The translations under genes were made by a program, and so were the position numbers. Positions 1 to 8,501 of a stretch of DNA of 64,000 nucleotides are shown piece by piece. Position 1 is the first letter of the stretch. Every line of letters begins with the position of its first letter. Below the pieces are notes generated by a model. The model made no database searches. It was given only the letters and a program-made list of their open reading frames with translations, and had not been told where the DNA came from. The stretch covers positions 6,211,386 to 6,275,385 of the forward strand of contig NZ_VFPP01000001.1 of assembly GCF_006716745.1 (NCBI RefSeq), read 5' to 3'. This stretch comes from Saccharothrix saharensis (lineage in GTDB: Bacteria; Actinomycetota; Actinomycetes; Mycobacteriales; Pseudonocardiaceae).

Positions 1-666
1 GCGCAGCGCGAGGTCCACCGGCGGGTCGGGCACCGACCGGCGGCGCACCGCGAGCCGCACCACGCCCAGCACGGCGACCAGGCCGGCCGCCACGCCGACC
101 AGGACGAGCAGGCTCACCGGCCGGTGCACCTGCGCGTAGTGCTGCTCCGACACGGTCGCCACCACCCGGCCGTCCGGCGAGCGCCACACCCCGCCGTCCG
201 GTACGGCGGCGGCGACCCGTGCCGCCCACGGTTGGGCGGCCAGACCCGCGGCGGCCAGCGCGGCGGCCACCCCGCCCAGTGCCAGCAGGGCCCCGAGCGC
301 CCCGGCCGGCACCAGGTCGCGCCAGTGCCGGCGGGTCAGGGTCGCGGTCCGCGTGCCGCGCGCGGGACGCAGCGCCGCCGCGGCCTCGGCCACGGCCAAC
401 GCGAGGAGCAGCGCCGCGAGGTGGTGCAGCGCGGGGGAGCCGTCGCGCGCGACGTCGAGCGCGCGGGCCGCGACCGGCACGAGCAGGAACAGCACCGGGT
501 AGAGCAACCGCCGGTCCCGCAGGTACCCGACCGCGCGGGCGACCTGCGCGTCATCCGGCTCCGGCACGCCCCAGCGCCGCAGGAACCGCCGCCCGGAGGC
601 CGCGGTCGGCCACAGCACGGCCAGCACGACGAGACCGGCCAAGCCCCACCCGAGCACCGTCGCCAC
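1..666 (-). CDS. membrane protein, C-terminus outside window
   Basis: Reading down from a GTG at 666, an open frame of 222 codons runs off the left edge, so the C-terminus is missing. The protein starts MATVLGWGLAGLVVLAVL. It has about four hydrophobic segments: residues 1-20, around 60-75, 125-145 and 190-210. Between the third and fourth lies a loop holding a VWRSPDGRVVATVSEQHY stretch. The start is supported by a purine-rich AAAGGGGGCGG just upstream. I do not recognise a catalytic motif; it resembles actinobacterial DUF1648-type integral membrane proteins, but only loosely. A perfect inverted repeat lies directly upstream (679-702), so a regulator, perhaps encoded further left, may control it. 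Function unknown. Confidence 0.6.
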   Translation of the reverse strand, partial: MATVLGWGLAGLVVLAVLWPTAASGRRFLRRWGVPEPDDAQVARAVGYLRDRRLLYPVLFLLVPVAARALDVARDGSPALHHLAALLLALAVAEAAAALRPARGTRTATLTRRHWRDLVPAGALGALLALGGVAAALAAAGLAAQPWAARVAAAVPDGGVWRSPDGRVVATVSEQHYAQVHRPVSLLVLVGVAAGLVAVLGVVRLAVRRRSVPDPPVDLALR

Positions 667-678
667 GACACCGCCCCC

Positions 679-702
679 TTTGTGTCATCCCCTTGACACA
701 AA
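679..702. promoter_or_regulatory. 9-bp inverted repeat, candidate operator
   Basis: TTTGTGTCA, six bases, then TGACACAAA form a perfect 9-bp inverted repeat in the 58-bp gap between the lipoprotein gene stop and the membrane protein start. The arms are A/T-rich for this genome and no U-tract follows on either strand, so an operator is more likely than a terminator. The spacing suits a dimeric GntR-, PadR- or TetR-type repressor. No such regulator is encoded inside the window on this side. Confidence 0.5.
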
Positions 703-724
703 GAGTCGCACGGCCGTCAACCGG

Positions 725-1909
725 TCAGTCCTTGCCGCCCACGTTGCCCGCGTCGCGCACGATGATCACCACGCGGTCGTCGCTGGACACCGGCGCGCCG
801 CCCGGGTCCTTGTTCACCGTGCCGGCCAGCGCGGTCGTGTCGTCCAGCATCACCAGCGGGCCGATCCGGCCGAAGCCCTCCTCGCCGGTCATGCCCGCCT
901 CGGGCTTGCCGGTGAAGCTGCCGTCCGGGTTCATCGGCAGGTTGAGCACGCCGGGGGTGGCGCTCGTGGCCACCATCACCTGGTTCGAGAACGACGCGCA
1001 GCCCGCCACACCCGGCCGCTCGGGCCACGACCAGGCCGGATCGCCCAGCGCCTTGCCCGCCTCCACCCGGTACAGCAGGTCGGTGGTCGCGCCCGCGTCC
1101 GTCACCCACGTCTTCGCGCCGTCGCCGGACACGCACAACCCGGCGGGCGACTTCAGGCCGCTCGCCAGCACCCGCGAGCCCGCCGCGGGGTTGCCCGGCG
1201 CCGGCTGGCCGTTGGCGTCGATCCGCAGCACCTTCCCGGCCAACGAGCCCTGGTCGGCCGCCGCGGCCGGGTTGCCGCCGTCACCGGTGGCCACCAGCAG
1301 CGCGCCGGTGCGGTCGTACGCCAGCACGCCCCGGTTGCCGGTCGGGCCCTTCGGGATGCCGGTGAGCACCGGCTTCGGCACGTCACCCGGCGCGAGCCGC
1401 AGCACCCGGTTGTCCGTCGCCGTGGTCACGTACACGAAGACCAACTGGTCCTCGGCGTAGGTCGGCGACAGGGTCAGCCCGGTGAGCCCGCCGTCACCGG
1501 CGGGGTCGACGTCGAACTTCGCCACCTCGACCGGGTCGACGTCCTTGGTCACCCGCAGCAACCGCCCGGTGGCGCGCTCGGTGGCCAGCGCCGTCACCGC
1601 GCCGGTGGTCTGGTTGACGTCGGTCAGCGCCACGCCGGAGATCGGGTTCAGGCACGTGCCGACCACGGCCGGGTTGAAGTCCTTGCAGCCCTGCGGCGGC
1701 GGCACGGGCGTCGGCTGCTGGCCGGGCTGCTGGCCCTGCGCGGGGCCCTTGGGCAGCTCACCGGGCAGCTCGGGCACCGGCCCGGCCTGCGGGGTCAGCT
1801 GCTGGGCCGCGCTCCACCCGGCCGGTGGCGGCTGCTCGGGGAAGCTCGCGCAGCCCGCGGCCAGCAGGCCGAGGGCCGAGCCGATCAGCACTCCACGCAG
1901 TCGTGACAC
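725..1909 (-). CDS. lppZ: lipoprotein, PQQ-type sugar dehydrogenase (GSDH) beta-propeller, LppZ-like
   Basis: A 394-residue lipoprotein. The signal peptide ends in the lipobox LLAAGC, with Cys20 as the lipidated residue, followed by a Pro/Gln-rich linker (about 25-75) for the cell surface. The rest is a beta-propeller of the glucose/sorbosone dehydrogenase type, with features such as GLTGLTLSPTYAEDQLVFVY and GVLAYDRTGALLVATGDGG. The family may oxidise sugars with PQQ, but no substrate can be assigned and many actinobacterial members have no known activity. Gene order matches M. tuberculosis lppZ next to DoxX and cfp6. The start is GTG with TAACCT (1917-1922) 7 nt upstream, pointing to a leaderless transcript. 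Confidence 0.8.
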   Translation of the reverse strand: MSRLRGVLIGSALGLLAAGCASFPEQPPPAGWSAAQQLTPQAGPVPELPGELPKGPAQGQQPGQQPTPVPPPQGCKDFNPAVVGTCLNPISGVALTDVNQTTGAVTALATERATGRLLRVTKDVDPVEVAKFDVDPAGDGGLTGLTLSPTYAEDQLVFVYVTTATDNRVLRLAPGDVPKPVLTGIPKGPTGNRGVLAYDRTGALLVATGDGGNPAAAADQGSLAGKVLRIDANGQPAPGNPAAGSRVLASGLKSPAGLCVSGDGAKTWVTDAGATTDLLYRVEAGKALGDPAWSWPERPGVAGCASFSNQVMVATSATPGVLNLPMNPDGSFTGKPEAGMTGEEGFGRIGPLVMLDDTTALAGTVNKDPGGAPVSSDDRVVIIVRDAGNVGGKD

Positions 1910-1919
1910 GGGTTCCAGG

Positions 1920-2786
1920 TTAGGCGCGCGGCCGTGAACGCGGGGTGAGCGGCCCTTCCACGTCCTCGTGCACGGCCCGGCGCACGGCGTCCGCGCGGTC
2001 GAGCAGCAGCTCCAGCTCCTCGACCACCACCCTCGGGTCCTCCAACGGCAGGAAGTGCGTGTTCGGCAGCACCCGCACCCTGGCCTGCGGCAGCGCCGCG
2101 ACCGGGCCCAGCACGTCGTCCGAGCGGGCGAGGAAGTCGTAGCGGCCCGCGAGCACGGTGGTGGGGCACGTCACGCCGGCCAGGTCGAGCCGGGGCGCGC
2201 GGCCCAGGGCCAGCGCGAGCGTGAAGTACCAGCCCCAGTCGTGCCGCAGGCAGCGGCGCAGCGAGCCGAGCACCCCGCCGACGTCCGGCACCGGCACGCG
2301 GTGCAGCACGGCGTCCAGCAGCGGCCCGGCCGCCTTCAACGCCGTCACCCCGCCCACGCCGATCAGCCGCCGCACCGGCGCCGGCACGCCGGGGAAGCCC
2401 AGCGCGCCCGCGAACGCGTCCCCCGGCGCACCCGTGACCAGCATCAGGCCGCTGACCCGGTCGGGGTGGCGCAACGCCAGCTCGGCGGCCACCGTGACGC
2501 CCATCGACCAGCCCACCACCACGCACCGCTCGACGCCGCCGTCGTCCAGCACGGCCAGCGCGTCGGCGACGTGGTCGGCCGGCTCGACGCGGGCCGGGTC
2601 GGCGGGCCGGTCGGAGTCCAGCGTGCCGCGGTGGTGCCAGCTGTGCACGCGGGCCGACGGCAGGTCCGGCCACAGCTCGGGCACCGCGCCGAGCCCGGGG
2701 CTGAGCAGCACGTCCGGTCCGTCGGCGTCGGTGCGCCACAACCTGATCCGCGTCCCGTCGGCGGAGAAGACGTCGTGCTCCCGCAT
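1920..2786 (-). CDS. alpha/beta hydrolase
   Basis: A 288-residue alpha/beta-hydrolase-fold protein. The nucleophile elbow is GWSMG with Ser94, the acid is Asp217 in GRYDF, and the base is His244 in NTHFLPLE, so the triad is complete. HRGTLDSDRP near residue 52 lies where the oxyanion-hole region would be. The substrate is unknown; related proteins are esterases, lactonases or haloperoxidase-like enzymes. ATG at 2786 was chosen because it gives the usual short N-terminal strand; longer readings run into the divergent gene. It is transcribed away from the 2-hydroxyacid dehydrogenase, with 30 bp between the starts. Confidence 0.85.
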   Translation of the reverse strand: MREHDVFSADGTRIRLWRTDADGPDVLLSPGLGAVPELWPDLPSARVHSWHHRGTLDSDRPADPARVEPADHVADALAVLDDGGVERCVVVGWSMGVTVAAELALRHPDRVSGLMLVTGAPGDAFAGALGFPGVPAPVRRLIGVGGVTALKAAGPLLDAVLHRVPVPDVGGVLGSLRRCLRHDWGWYFTLALALGRAPRLDLAGVTCPTTVLAGRYDFLARSDDVLGPVAALPQARVRVLPNTHFLPLEDPRVVVEELELLLDRADAVRRAVHEDVEGPLTPRSRPRA

Positions 2787-2816
2787 GGCGGCCAGTGTGC
2801 CGTAACGTGCGGACCC

Positions 2817-3731
2817 GTGAGCCTCACCGTTCTGGTCCCCGACGAGCTGGGTGTCCGCGTCCTGTCCGAGGTGGAGGGTGTGCGACCCGTCCGCTACGAA
2901 CCGGGGCGGCCGCTGCCCGCCGAGGCGGCGGACGCGGAGGTCCTGGTACCGAAGTTCCTGCTGGGCACGGACCCTCGGGACGTGTTCGACCGGTTGCCGT
3001 CGCTGAAGCTGGTGCAGTTGCTGTCGGCGGGCGCCGAGCGGTTCATCGGCGTCGTACCCGAAGGGGTGATGCTGTCGACGTGCCGCGGCGCGCACGGCGG
3101 CAGCACGGCCGAGTGGGCGATCGGCGCGCTGCTCGCGATCTACCGCGACTTCCCGGTGTTCGAGCGGGCCCGGCGGGAACGCCGGTGGGACTACCACCTC
3201 ACCGACACGGTGCAGGGCAAGAAGGTGCTCGTGGTCGGCGCGGGCGACCTGGGCGAGCAGTTCCGGCGCAGGCTCGAGCCGTTCGACGCGACCGCGACCC
3301 TGGTCGGCCGCACGGCCCGGCCCGGCGTGCACGGCGTGGACGAGCTGCCCGAGCTGCTCGGCGGGTTCGACGCGGTGCTGGTCGTGGTGCCGCTGACCGA
3401 GGAGACCACCGGGATGGTGGACGCGGAGTTCCTGGCCCGGATGAAGGACGGCGCGATCCTGGTCAACGCGGCGCGCGGCGCGGTGGTCGACACCGACGCG
3501 CTGCTGGCCGAGCTGACGTCGGGGCGGCTGCGCGCGGCGCTGGACGTGACCGAGCCGGAGCCGCTGCCGTCGGACCATCCACTGTGGACCGCGCCGGGCC
3601 TGTTCCTCACCCCGCACGTGGCCGGCAGCTGCACGGGTCACGCCGAGCGCGCGTACGACGTGGTGGCCGCGGAGGTCGCCCGGTTCGCCCGCGGCGAGGA
3701 GCCCCGGAACCTGGTCAGGGGCGATTATTAG
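2817..3731 (+). CDS. D-isomer-specific 2-hydroxyacid dehydrogenase
   Basis: A 304-residue NAD(P)-dependent 2-hydroxyacid dehydrogenase, distinct from the serA gene at 12435. The Rossmann motif is GAGDLG (141-146). The catalytic trio of the family is present: Arg220 in NAARGAVVD, Glu247 in DVTEPEPLP and His267 in TPHVAGS. It likely interconverts a 2-keto acid and a D-2-hydroxy acid in the cytoplasm; the family includes glyoxylate/hydroxypyruvate reductases, but the substrate is not evident. GTG at 2817 follows TAACGT (2803-2808) by 8 nt with no Shine-Dalgarno, suggesting leaderless translation. Confidence 0.9.
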   Translation: MSLTVLVPDELGVRVLSEVEGVRPVRYEPGRPLPAEAADAEVLVPKFLLGTDPRDVFDRLPSLKLVQLLSAGAERFIGVVPEGVMLSTCRGAHGGSTAEWAIGALLAIYRDFPVFERARRERRWDYHLTDTVQGKKVLVVGAGDLGEQFRRRLEPFDATATLVGRTARPGVHGVDELPELLGGFDAVLVVVPLTEETTGMVDAEFLARMKDGAILVNAARGAVVDTDALLAELTSGRLRAALDVTEPEPLPSDHPLWTAPGLFLTPHVAGSCTGHAERAYDVVAAEVARFARGEEPRNLVRGDY

Positions 3732-3803
3732 CCCGTTCGGGTGAACTCGGGCGGCGAAACGGACGCTCGCGGAGGTCGTCCGAACCTCCTAACGTGCGGG
3801 TGC

Positions 3804-4538
3804 GTGGCTACTCACGACGACCGTTCGAGGGCATCGGGCGGCTACTCCGACGACGGGTTCTACTCGACGAGCGGCGCGGGCGGAGGAGTTCACCACTTCG
3901 ACGACGGCACGCGCACGATCGAGGGCGGCGCGTTCGGCAAGGACACCTCGGCGTTCGACACCTCGGGCTACACGCCGATCGCGGACCTGGACGACAAGCC
4001 CGCCTCCCACCACGACACGTTCGAGGACGACGACGAGCGCAGGCCGTTCGGCTGGACCGCCGGCGCCGACATCGGCCTGCTCGTGCTGCGGCTGGCGCTC
4101 GGCGGCGCGTTCGTCGTGCACGGGCTGCAGAAGGTGTTCGGCCTGTTCGGCGGGCCGGGCATCGACGGGTTCGCCCAGTACCTGCAGAACGCCGGGTTCC
4201 GCGAGGCGCGCATCCTGGCGTGGGTCACCGGCGTGACCGAGCTGGGCGGCGGCGCGCTGCTGGTCCTGGGCCTGTTCACGCCGCTGGCGGCGGCCGGCGT
4301 GCTCGGCGTCATGGCGAACGTCATCGCGCTGAAGTACCGGGGCGGTTTCTTCGCGCCCAACGGCGTCGAGCTGGAGGTGGCGTACGCGGCGATGGCGTTC
4401 GCGGCCCTGTTCGCGGGACCCGGCCGGGCCGCCCTCGACTACAACCGGAGCTGGTTCCGCCACCCGCTGCTGTCCGGCTTCCTGTGCCTGGTGATCGCGG
4501 CCGGCGCCACCGCGGCCACCCTCTACGTCTTCCGGTGA
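3804..4538 (+). CDS. DoxX family membrane protein
   Basis: A 244-residue protein. Residues 1-85 are polar, rich in Asp, Gly and Ser, and probably disordered. The rest holds four membrane helices typical of DoxX, beginning GLLVLRLALGGAFVVHGLQKVFGLFGGPG; the HGLQK stretch is a family hallmark. In M. tuberculosis a DoxX protein works with a superoxide dismutase and a thiosulfate sulfurtransferase in oxidative stress; whether that holds here is unknown. GTG at 3804 was preferred over an upstream ATG at 3741 because TAACGT (3790-3795) lies 8 nt before it. The counterpart is Rv3005c, between lppZ and cfp6. Confidence 0.8.
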   Translation: MATHDDRSRASGGYSDDGFYSTSGAGGGVHHFDDGTRTIEGGAFGKDTSAFDTSGYTPIADLDDKPASHHDTFEDDDERRPFGWTAGADIGLLVLRLALGGAFVVHGLQKVFGLFGGPGIDGFAQYLQNAGFREARILAWVTGVTELGGGALLVLGLFTPLAAAGVLGVMANVIALKYRGGFFAPNGVELEVAYAAMAFAALFAGPGRAALDYNRSWFRHPLLSGFLCLVIAAGATAATLYVFR

Positions 4539-4580
4539 TCCCGGATGACCCCCGGCGGGTCGCGCACTAGCGTGCCGGCC

Positions 4581-5096
4581 GTGGAGGAAGACGCCTGGGT
4601 CGAGCTGGACCGCGGGTTCCAGGAGCTGCTCCGGGCCGACTTCGTCGAGGAGTTCGGCTTCCGGTTCGGCGTGCGCCCGGAGGACTACCCGGCGATCCGC
4701 GAGCCCGCGCCGTCGGTGACGTGGGACCTCGCGCCGCTGTACGACGCGTTCGGCGAGTCCGCTCAACCGCTGGCCCAGCTCGTGTGCGACGTGCTGCGTG
4801 AGTGCACCGAGTACTGGGAGTCCGTGGTGGCGCACGACTGGGTGCACCCGTCGGTGCTCTACCGACCACACCGGGTGGTGGACGTGACCGACCTGGACGG
4901 GTGGGACGTCACGCTCATCCCGAACGGGGACTACACGACCTTCGTGGCCAAGGACCTGTCGTTCGGCGTGTTCGGCCACCCGTGGGAGCGGAGCCTGTGC
5001 TTCTTCGGCGAACCCGCCGTCCACGCGTCGCAGCGGTTGAACGACGACCTGCTCACCCGGGTGCTCCGCCGTGACGGCCGACCGGAGGTGTCGTGA
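4581..5096 (+). CDS. DUF2716 domain protein
   Basis: A 171-residue cytoplasmic protein matching the DUF2716 pattern, notably WDVTLIPNGDYTTFVAKDLSFGVFGHPWERSLCFFG near the C-terminus. Members have no known activity. GTG at 4581 is favoured over ATG 4545, because TAGCGT (4568-4573) lies 7 nt before it and residues upstream look unconserved. The last codons overlap the start of the small membrane protein by 4 bp (GTGA), so the two are probably translated together. Confidence 0.75.
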   Translation: MEEDAWVELDRGFQELLRADFVEEFGFRFGVRPEDYPAIREPAPSVTWDLAPLYDAFGESAQPLAQLVCDVLRECTEYWESVVAHDWVHPSVLYRPHRVVDVTDLDGWDVTLIPNGDYTTFVAKDLSFGVFGHPWERSLCFFGEPAVHASQRLNDDLLTRVLRRDGRPEVS

Positions 5097-5338
5097 ACCA
5101 GCGGGTCGTGGCGGCGGGTGCGCAGCTCGCGCTCGTGGTGGTCGGGGTGCCGGTCGTCTACCTGATCGCCTTCCCCGTCGGCCTCACCGCGCGCTCGCTC
5201 CTGCCGCCGGTGGGGCTGCTGGCCGGGCTCGTCGTGGGCGGGGTGCTCGTCGGCAGGGCGCGCCGCCCCGCCGTCGGACCGCTGGCCGGCTGGGCGGTGT
5301 TCCTCGCCGCCCTGGTCCTGGCGTTGGTGTCCGGTTGA
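5093..5338 (+). CDS. small membrane protein, function unknown
   Basis: An 81-residue very hydrophobic protein with three predicted membrane segments, roughly residues 5-27, 33-53 and 62-80, separated by a short basic stretch (GRARRP). It overlaps the DUF2716 gene by 4 bp, which supports co-translation and a linked role. I do not recognise a family. A strong hairpin follows at 5350. Confidence 0.6.
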   Translation: MNQRVVAAGAQLALVVVGVPVVYLIAFPVGLTARSLLPPVGLLAGLVVGGVLVGRARRPAVGPLAGWAVFLAALVLALVSG

Positions 5339-5349
5339 GCCCCTGAACA

Positions 5350-5388
5350 GCGGGAACCGGCCGACGGCAGCCGTCGGCCGGTTCCCGC
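5350..5388. terminator. bidirectional hairpin terminator between convergent genes
   Basis: Perfect 18-bp arms (5350-5367 and 5371-5388) around a CAG loop. It separates the plus-strand small membrane protein gene from the minus-strand ilvD gene. No U-tract follows on either strand, so it is a GC hairpin of the actinobacterial type. Confidence 0.8.
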
Positions 5389-5392
5389 CGTG

Positions 5393-7240
5393 CTACCGCT
5401 TGTCCACGTCCCGCACCGCGCCCGTGGACGCGTCGGTCGCCATCCGGGCGTAGGCGCGCAGCGCCGCCGTCACCGGGCGGACCCGGTCGACCGGTTGCCA
5501 CGGCCGCTCCGACGCCTCCACCTTGGCCCGCCGCTCGGCCAGCACGGTCTCGTCGACCAGCAGTTCCAGCCGCCGCTCGTGGACGTCGATCAGGATCCGG
5601 TCGCCGTCCTGGACCAGGCCGATCACGCCGCCGCCCGCCGCCTCCGGCGAGACGTGGCCGATGGACAGCCCCGACGTGCCGCCGGAGAACCGCCCGTCGG
5701 TGATCAGCGCGCACTTCTTGCCCAGGCCCGCGCCCTTGAGGAACGCGGTCGGGTGCAGCATCTCCTGCATGCCCGGCCCGCCCGCGGGCCCCTCGTAGCG
5801 GACCACGAGGACGTCACCCGGCTGGATCTCCTTCTTCAGGATCGCCGAGACGGCCTCCTCCTGGGACTCCACCACCCGCGCCGGGCCCTCGAAGCGCCAC
5901 AGGTCCTCGTCGACGCCCGCCGCCTTGATCACCGCGCCGCGCTCGGCCAGGTTGCCGCGCAGCACGGCCAGCCCGCCGTCCTTGGTGTACGCGTGCTCGA
6001 CGTCGCGGATGCAACCGCCCGCCGCGTCCGTGTCCAGCTTCGACCACCGGTTGGAGGTGGAGAACGCCTCGGTCGTGCGCACACCGCCCGGGGCCGCGTG
6101 GAACAGCTCGACGGCCCGCCGGGACGGCGACGGGGCGCGCACGTCCCACTCGCCGAGCCACGACGCGATGTCCGGGCTGTGCACGGTGTGCACGTCCTCG
6201 TTGAGCAGCCCGGCCCGCCACAGCTCGCCCAGCAGCGCCGGGATGCCGCCGGCCCGGTGCACGTCCTCCATGTGGTAGTCCGAGTTGGGCGACACCTTCG
6301 CCAGGCACGGCACCCGGCGGCTCAGCGCGTCGATGTCGGCCAGCGTGAAGTCGATCTCGCCCTCCTGCGCGGCGGCGAGGATGTGCAGCACGGTGTTCGT
6401 GGAGCCGCCCATCGCCATGTCCAGCGCCATGGCGTTCTCGAACGCCTTGCGGTTCGCGATCGAGCGCGGCAGCACCGACTCGTCGTCCTGCTCGTAGTAC
6501 CGCTCGCACAGGTCCACGACGGTCCGGCCGGCCTCGGCGAACAGCTCCCGGCGCGCGGCGTGCGTGGCCAGCGTGGAGCCGTTGCCCGGCAGCGCGAGGC
6601 CCAGCGCCTCGGTGAGGCAGTTCATCGAGTTCGCGGTGAACATGCCCGAGCACGAGCCGCAGGTCGGGCACGCCGACCGCTCGACCTCGGCCAACCCGGC
6701 CTCGTCCACCTCCGGCGAGGCGGACGCCGAGATCGCGGTGATCAGGTCGGTCGGCGCGACGGCGACGCCGTCCACCACGACCGCCTTGCCCGCCTCCATC
6801 GGCCCGCCCGAGACGAACACGACCGGGATGTTGAGCCGCATCGCCGCGTTGAGCATGCCCGGCGTGATCTTGTCGCAGTTGGAGATGCACACGATCGCGT
6901 CGGCCTGGTGCGCGTTGACCATGTACTCGACCGAGTCGGCGATGATCTCGCGCGAGGGCAGCGAGTAGAGCATCCCGCCGTGTCCCATCGCGATGCCGTC
7001 GTCCACCGCGATCGTGTGGAACTCGCGCGGCACCCCGCCCGCCTCGCGGACCGCCTCGGCCACGATGTCCCCGAGGTCGCGCAGGTGCACGTGCCCCGGC
7101 ACGAACTGCGTGTAGGAGTTGGCGATGGCCACGATCGGCTTGCCGAAGTCGCTGTCGGTCATGCCGGTCGCGCGCCACAGCGCGCGTGCGCCCGCGGCGT
7201 TGCGGCCGTGGGTGGTGGTGCGGGAACGGAGCGGTGGCAC
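5393..7240 (-). CDS. ilvD: dihydroxy-acid dehydratase
   Basis: A 615-residue cytoplasmic Fe-S enzyme. It dehydrates 2,3-dihydroxy-isovalerate and 2,3-dihydroxy-3-methylvalerate to the 2-keto acids of valine and isoleucine. Visible signatures are NCDKITPGM with Cys122 and the cluster [10 protein letters not shown] (residues 191-200) followed by [20 protein letters not shown]. Asp80/Asp81 and Lys124 fit the metal site. Length matches the long E. coli-type enzyme. GTG at 7240 is set by GGAGGA 4-5 nt upstream. It lies 83 bp beyond the VKOR gene on the same strand, so it may share that transcript. Confidence 0.97.
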   Translation of the reverse strand: MPPLRSRTTTHGRNAAGARALWRATGMTDSDFGKPIVAIANSYTQFVPGHVHLRDLGDIVAEAVREAGGVPREFHTIAVDDGIAMGHGGMLYSLPSREIIADSVEYMVNAHQADAIVCISNCDKITPGMLNAAMRLNIPVVFVSGGPMEAGKAVVVDGVAVAPTDLITAISASASPEVDEAGLAEVERSACPTCGSCSGMFTANSMNCLTEALGLALPGNGSTLATHAARRELFAEAGRTVVDLCERYYEQDDESVLPRSIANRKAFENAMALDMAMGGSTNTVLHILAAAQEGEIDFTLADIDALSRRVPCLAKVSPNSDYHMEDVHRAGGIPALLGELWRAGLLNEDVHTVHSPDIASWLGEWDVRAPSPSRRAVELFHAAPGGVRTTEAFSTSNRWSKLDTDAAGGCIRDVEHAYTKDGGLAVLRGNLAERGAVIKAAGVDEDLWRFEGPARVVESQEEAVSAILKKEIQPGDVLVVRYEGPAGGPGMQEMLHPTAFLKGAGLGKKCALITDGRFSGGTSGLSIGHVSPEAAGGGVIGLVQDGDRILIDVHERRLELLVDETVLAERRAKVEASERPWQPVDRVRPVTAALRAYARMATDASTGAVRDVDKR

Positions 7241-7323
7241 GGCTCCTCCAGAAGTCTTTGCCTAAAAGAGATTCGCGAGCGGCGCGCGCGGGGGTGAGGG
7301 CGCGGGAAGGGCGGTGCGGTGCC

Positions 7324-7758
7324 TCAGAGGTTACTCCGCCGCAACGCCCCGGTGACCAGCACGGCGGCCAGCGCGAGCGTGATGACGTGCACAGCCGTGC
7401 ACCACAGGCAGATCTTCCCGATCAGCAGGAACTCGGCCGCCACCAGGTACACCACGAACAGCACGCCCACGCCGACCGACGCCAGCCGCGCCCAGTGCAG
7501 CGCCGGGCTGCGCCACGCGAACGGCAGGCACGCGACGGTCAGGAACGCGAAGAACGCGAGGCCGAGCACCGCGACCGGGACGCCGAGCAGCTCGGACTGC
7601 TCGCTGGTGGTGACCGTGCCGCAGTCGATCACCTCGCCCTCGGCGCACAGCAGCGCGCCCGCGCTGAAGTGCGCGACGGTGAGGTAGGCCGAGACCGCGA
7701 GGCCCGCCACCGACAGCGCCAGGCTGACCGCGGGCACCCACTGTGTGCGAGAACTCAC
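7324..7758 (-). CDS. vitamin K epoxide reductase family protein
   Basis: A 144-residue integral membrane protein with four or five helices. It has the four cysteines of bacterial VKOR homologues: Cys38 and Cys46 in the periplasmic loop and the CLWC redox motif at 117-120. The conserved Ser/Thr-rich loop (TTSEQSELLGVP) is also present. Bacterial VKOR reoxidises periplasmic disulfide-forming proteins using quinone and replaces DsbB. No fused thioredoxin domain is present, so it would need a separate DsbA-like partner. The start overlaps the stop of the PH-domain gene by 4 bp. Confidence 0.9.
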   Translation of the reverse strand: MSSRTQWVPAVSLALSVAGLAVSAYLTVAHFSAGALLCAEGEVIDCGTVTTSEQSELLGVPVAVLGLAFFAFLTVACLPFAWRSPALHWARLASVGVGVLFVVYLVAAEFLLIGKICLWCTAVHVITLALAAVLVTGALRRSNL

Positions 7759-8204
7759 TCCTCGGACTTTACGGGCGGCGGCGTTTCGTCCCGGTCAGGC
7801 CCGGCCGGCTCCTCCTCGGCCTCCGCAGTCGCGGAAACCGCCGTCGGATCGGCCACCCGACCACCGCTGACCTGCGACAACATCGGCAGGTGCGCGGCGC
7901 GGACGGCGGGCAGCCGCACCAGCGAGTCGTCGGTCAGCACCGCCGACAACCACCCCTTCGGGACCACCTTGATCGCCTTCACGTCCGACCACGGCACGAC
8001 CCGCCCGCCGAACGTGCCGCGCGCCACGATGCGCTCGCCGTCCACGGTCGTCCGGTTGCGCAGCACCCACCACGCGAACGCGGCCGGCAGCAGGTAGATG
8101 GCCTGCAAGCCGGGTGCGGCCCAGGCGACGGGCGTCGCGCAGACGGCGGCGGCCAGGGCGGCGAACAGGGCCGGGGTGGGGATGCGGAACACGACTTTCG
8201 GCAC
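7755..8204 (-). CDS. cfp6: PH-domain membrane protein, CFP-6-like
   Basis: A 149-residue protein with two N-terminal hydrophobic segments (about 10-27 and 31-47), a bacterial PH-like domain (NRTTVDGERIVARGTFGGRVVPWSDVKAIKVV and following) and an acidic Pro-rich tail. It corresponds to M. tuberculosis Rv3004 (low molecular weight antigen 6), which also sits beside ilvB. Function unknown. GTG 8204 was chosen because the reading upstream is antisense to the ilvBN genes and carries no signal. It is divergent from the ilvB leader. Confidence 0.8.
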   Translation of the reverse strand: MPKVVFRIPTPALFAALAAAVCATPVAWAAPGLQAIYLLPAAFAWWVLRNRTTVDGERIVARGTFGGRVVPWSDVKAIKVVPKGWLSAVLTDDSLVRLPAVRAAHLPMLSQVSGGRVADPTAVSATAEAEEEPAGPDRDETPPPVKSEE

Positions 8205-8311
8205 GGTCCGAGATGCTGTCACTCCCGGTCCGACCTCGTCCGAGCGGGTGACGCCGGCCCGCGTCCACGCACGTGGGGGCTTCCACCATCCGGGAGTGCC
8301 GTCCCGCACAG

Positions 8312-8341
8312 TTGACGCTCCGCCCGCTTGACGGTTAACGT
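8312..8341 (+). promoter_or_regulatory. ilvBNC promoter
   Basis: TTGACG (8312-8317), an 18-bp spacer and TAACGT (8336-8341) form a good sigma-A-type promoter. The -10 box ends 7 nt before the ATG of the ilvB leader peptide, so the mRNA probably begins at or next to that ATG. Confidence 0.7.
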
Positions 8342-8348
8342 CAGCGCC

Positions 8349-8396
8349 ATGCAGCGCAACCTCGTTCTCGTACTTCCCAGGCGCGTCGACGCCTAG
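8349..8396 (+). CDS. ilvB leader peptide (Leu/Val-rich)
   Basis: A 15-codon open frame encoding MQRNLVLVLPRRVDA. The middle has five consecutive branched-chain codons, CTC GTT CTC GTA CTT. GTT, GTA and CTT are rare in this GC-rich genome, so translation here should be sensitive to charged tRNA-Leu and tRNA-Val. No isoleucine codon is present. The stop overlaps the first attenuator hairpin. Such leaders before ilvBNC are known in corynebacteria and streptomycetes. Confidence 0.85.
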   Translation: MQRNLVLVLPRRVDA

Positions 8397-8460
8397 GCAT
8401 TCGAGCTTGCGTCGACGCGCGACCCTCGTGCGACCCGTTCGGGTTGGCGAGGGTTTTTTC
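8381..8460 (+). terminator. ilvBNC transcription attenuator
   Basis: Two RNA hairpins follow the leader codons. The first pairs GCGCGTCGACGC (8381-8392) with GCGTCGACGCGC (8409-8420) and would be disrupted by a ribosome stalled on the Leu/Val codons. The second is an intrinsic terminator: ACCCTCG (8422-8428) pairs with CGAGGGT (8448-8454), has an inner ACCC/GGGT stem, and is followed by six T. Stalling versus completion of the leader would decide read-through into ilvB. The exact antiterminator pairing is inferred. Confidence 0.85.
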
Positions 8461-8501
8461 GTGCCCGGACCGTGCATTCTCCTTACCCACGAGGCAGACA
8501 G

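Noticed and set aside
3741..3803. ATG at 3741 as start of the DoxX gene
   Set aside because: TAACGT at 3790-3795 would then be inside the gene, and GTG 3804 fits the local leaderless pattern.
4545..4580. ATG at 4545 as start of the DUF2716 gene
   Set aside because: The -10-like TAGCGT (4568) lies after it and only 7 nt before GTG 4581, and the extra residues look unrelated to the family.
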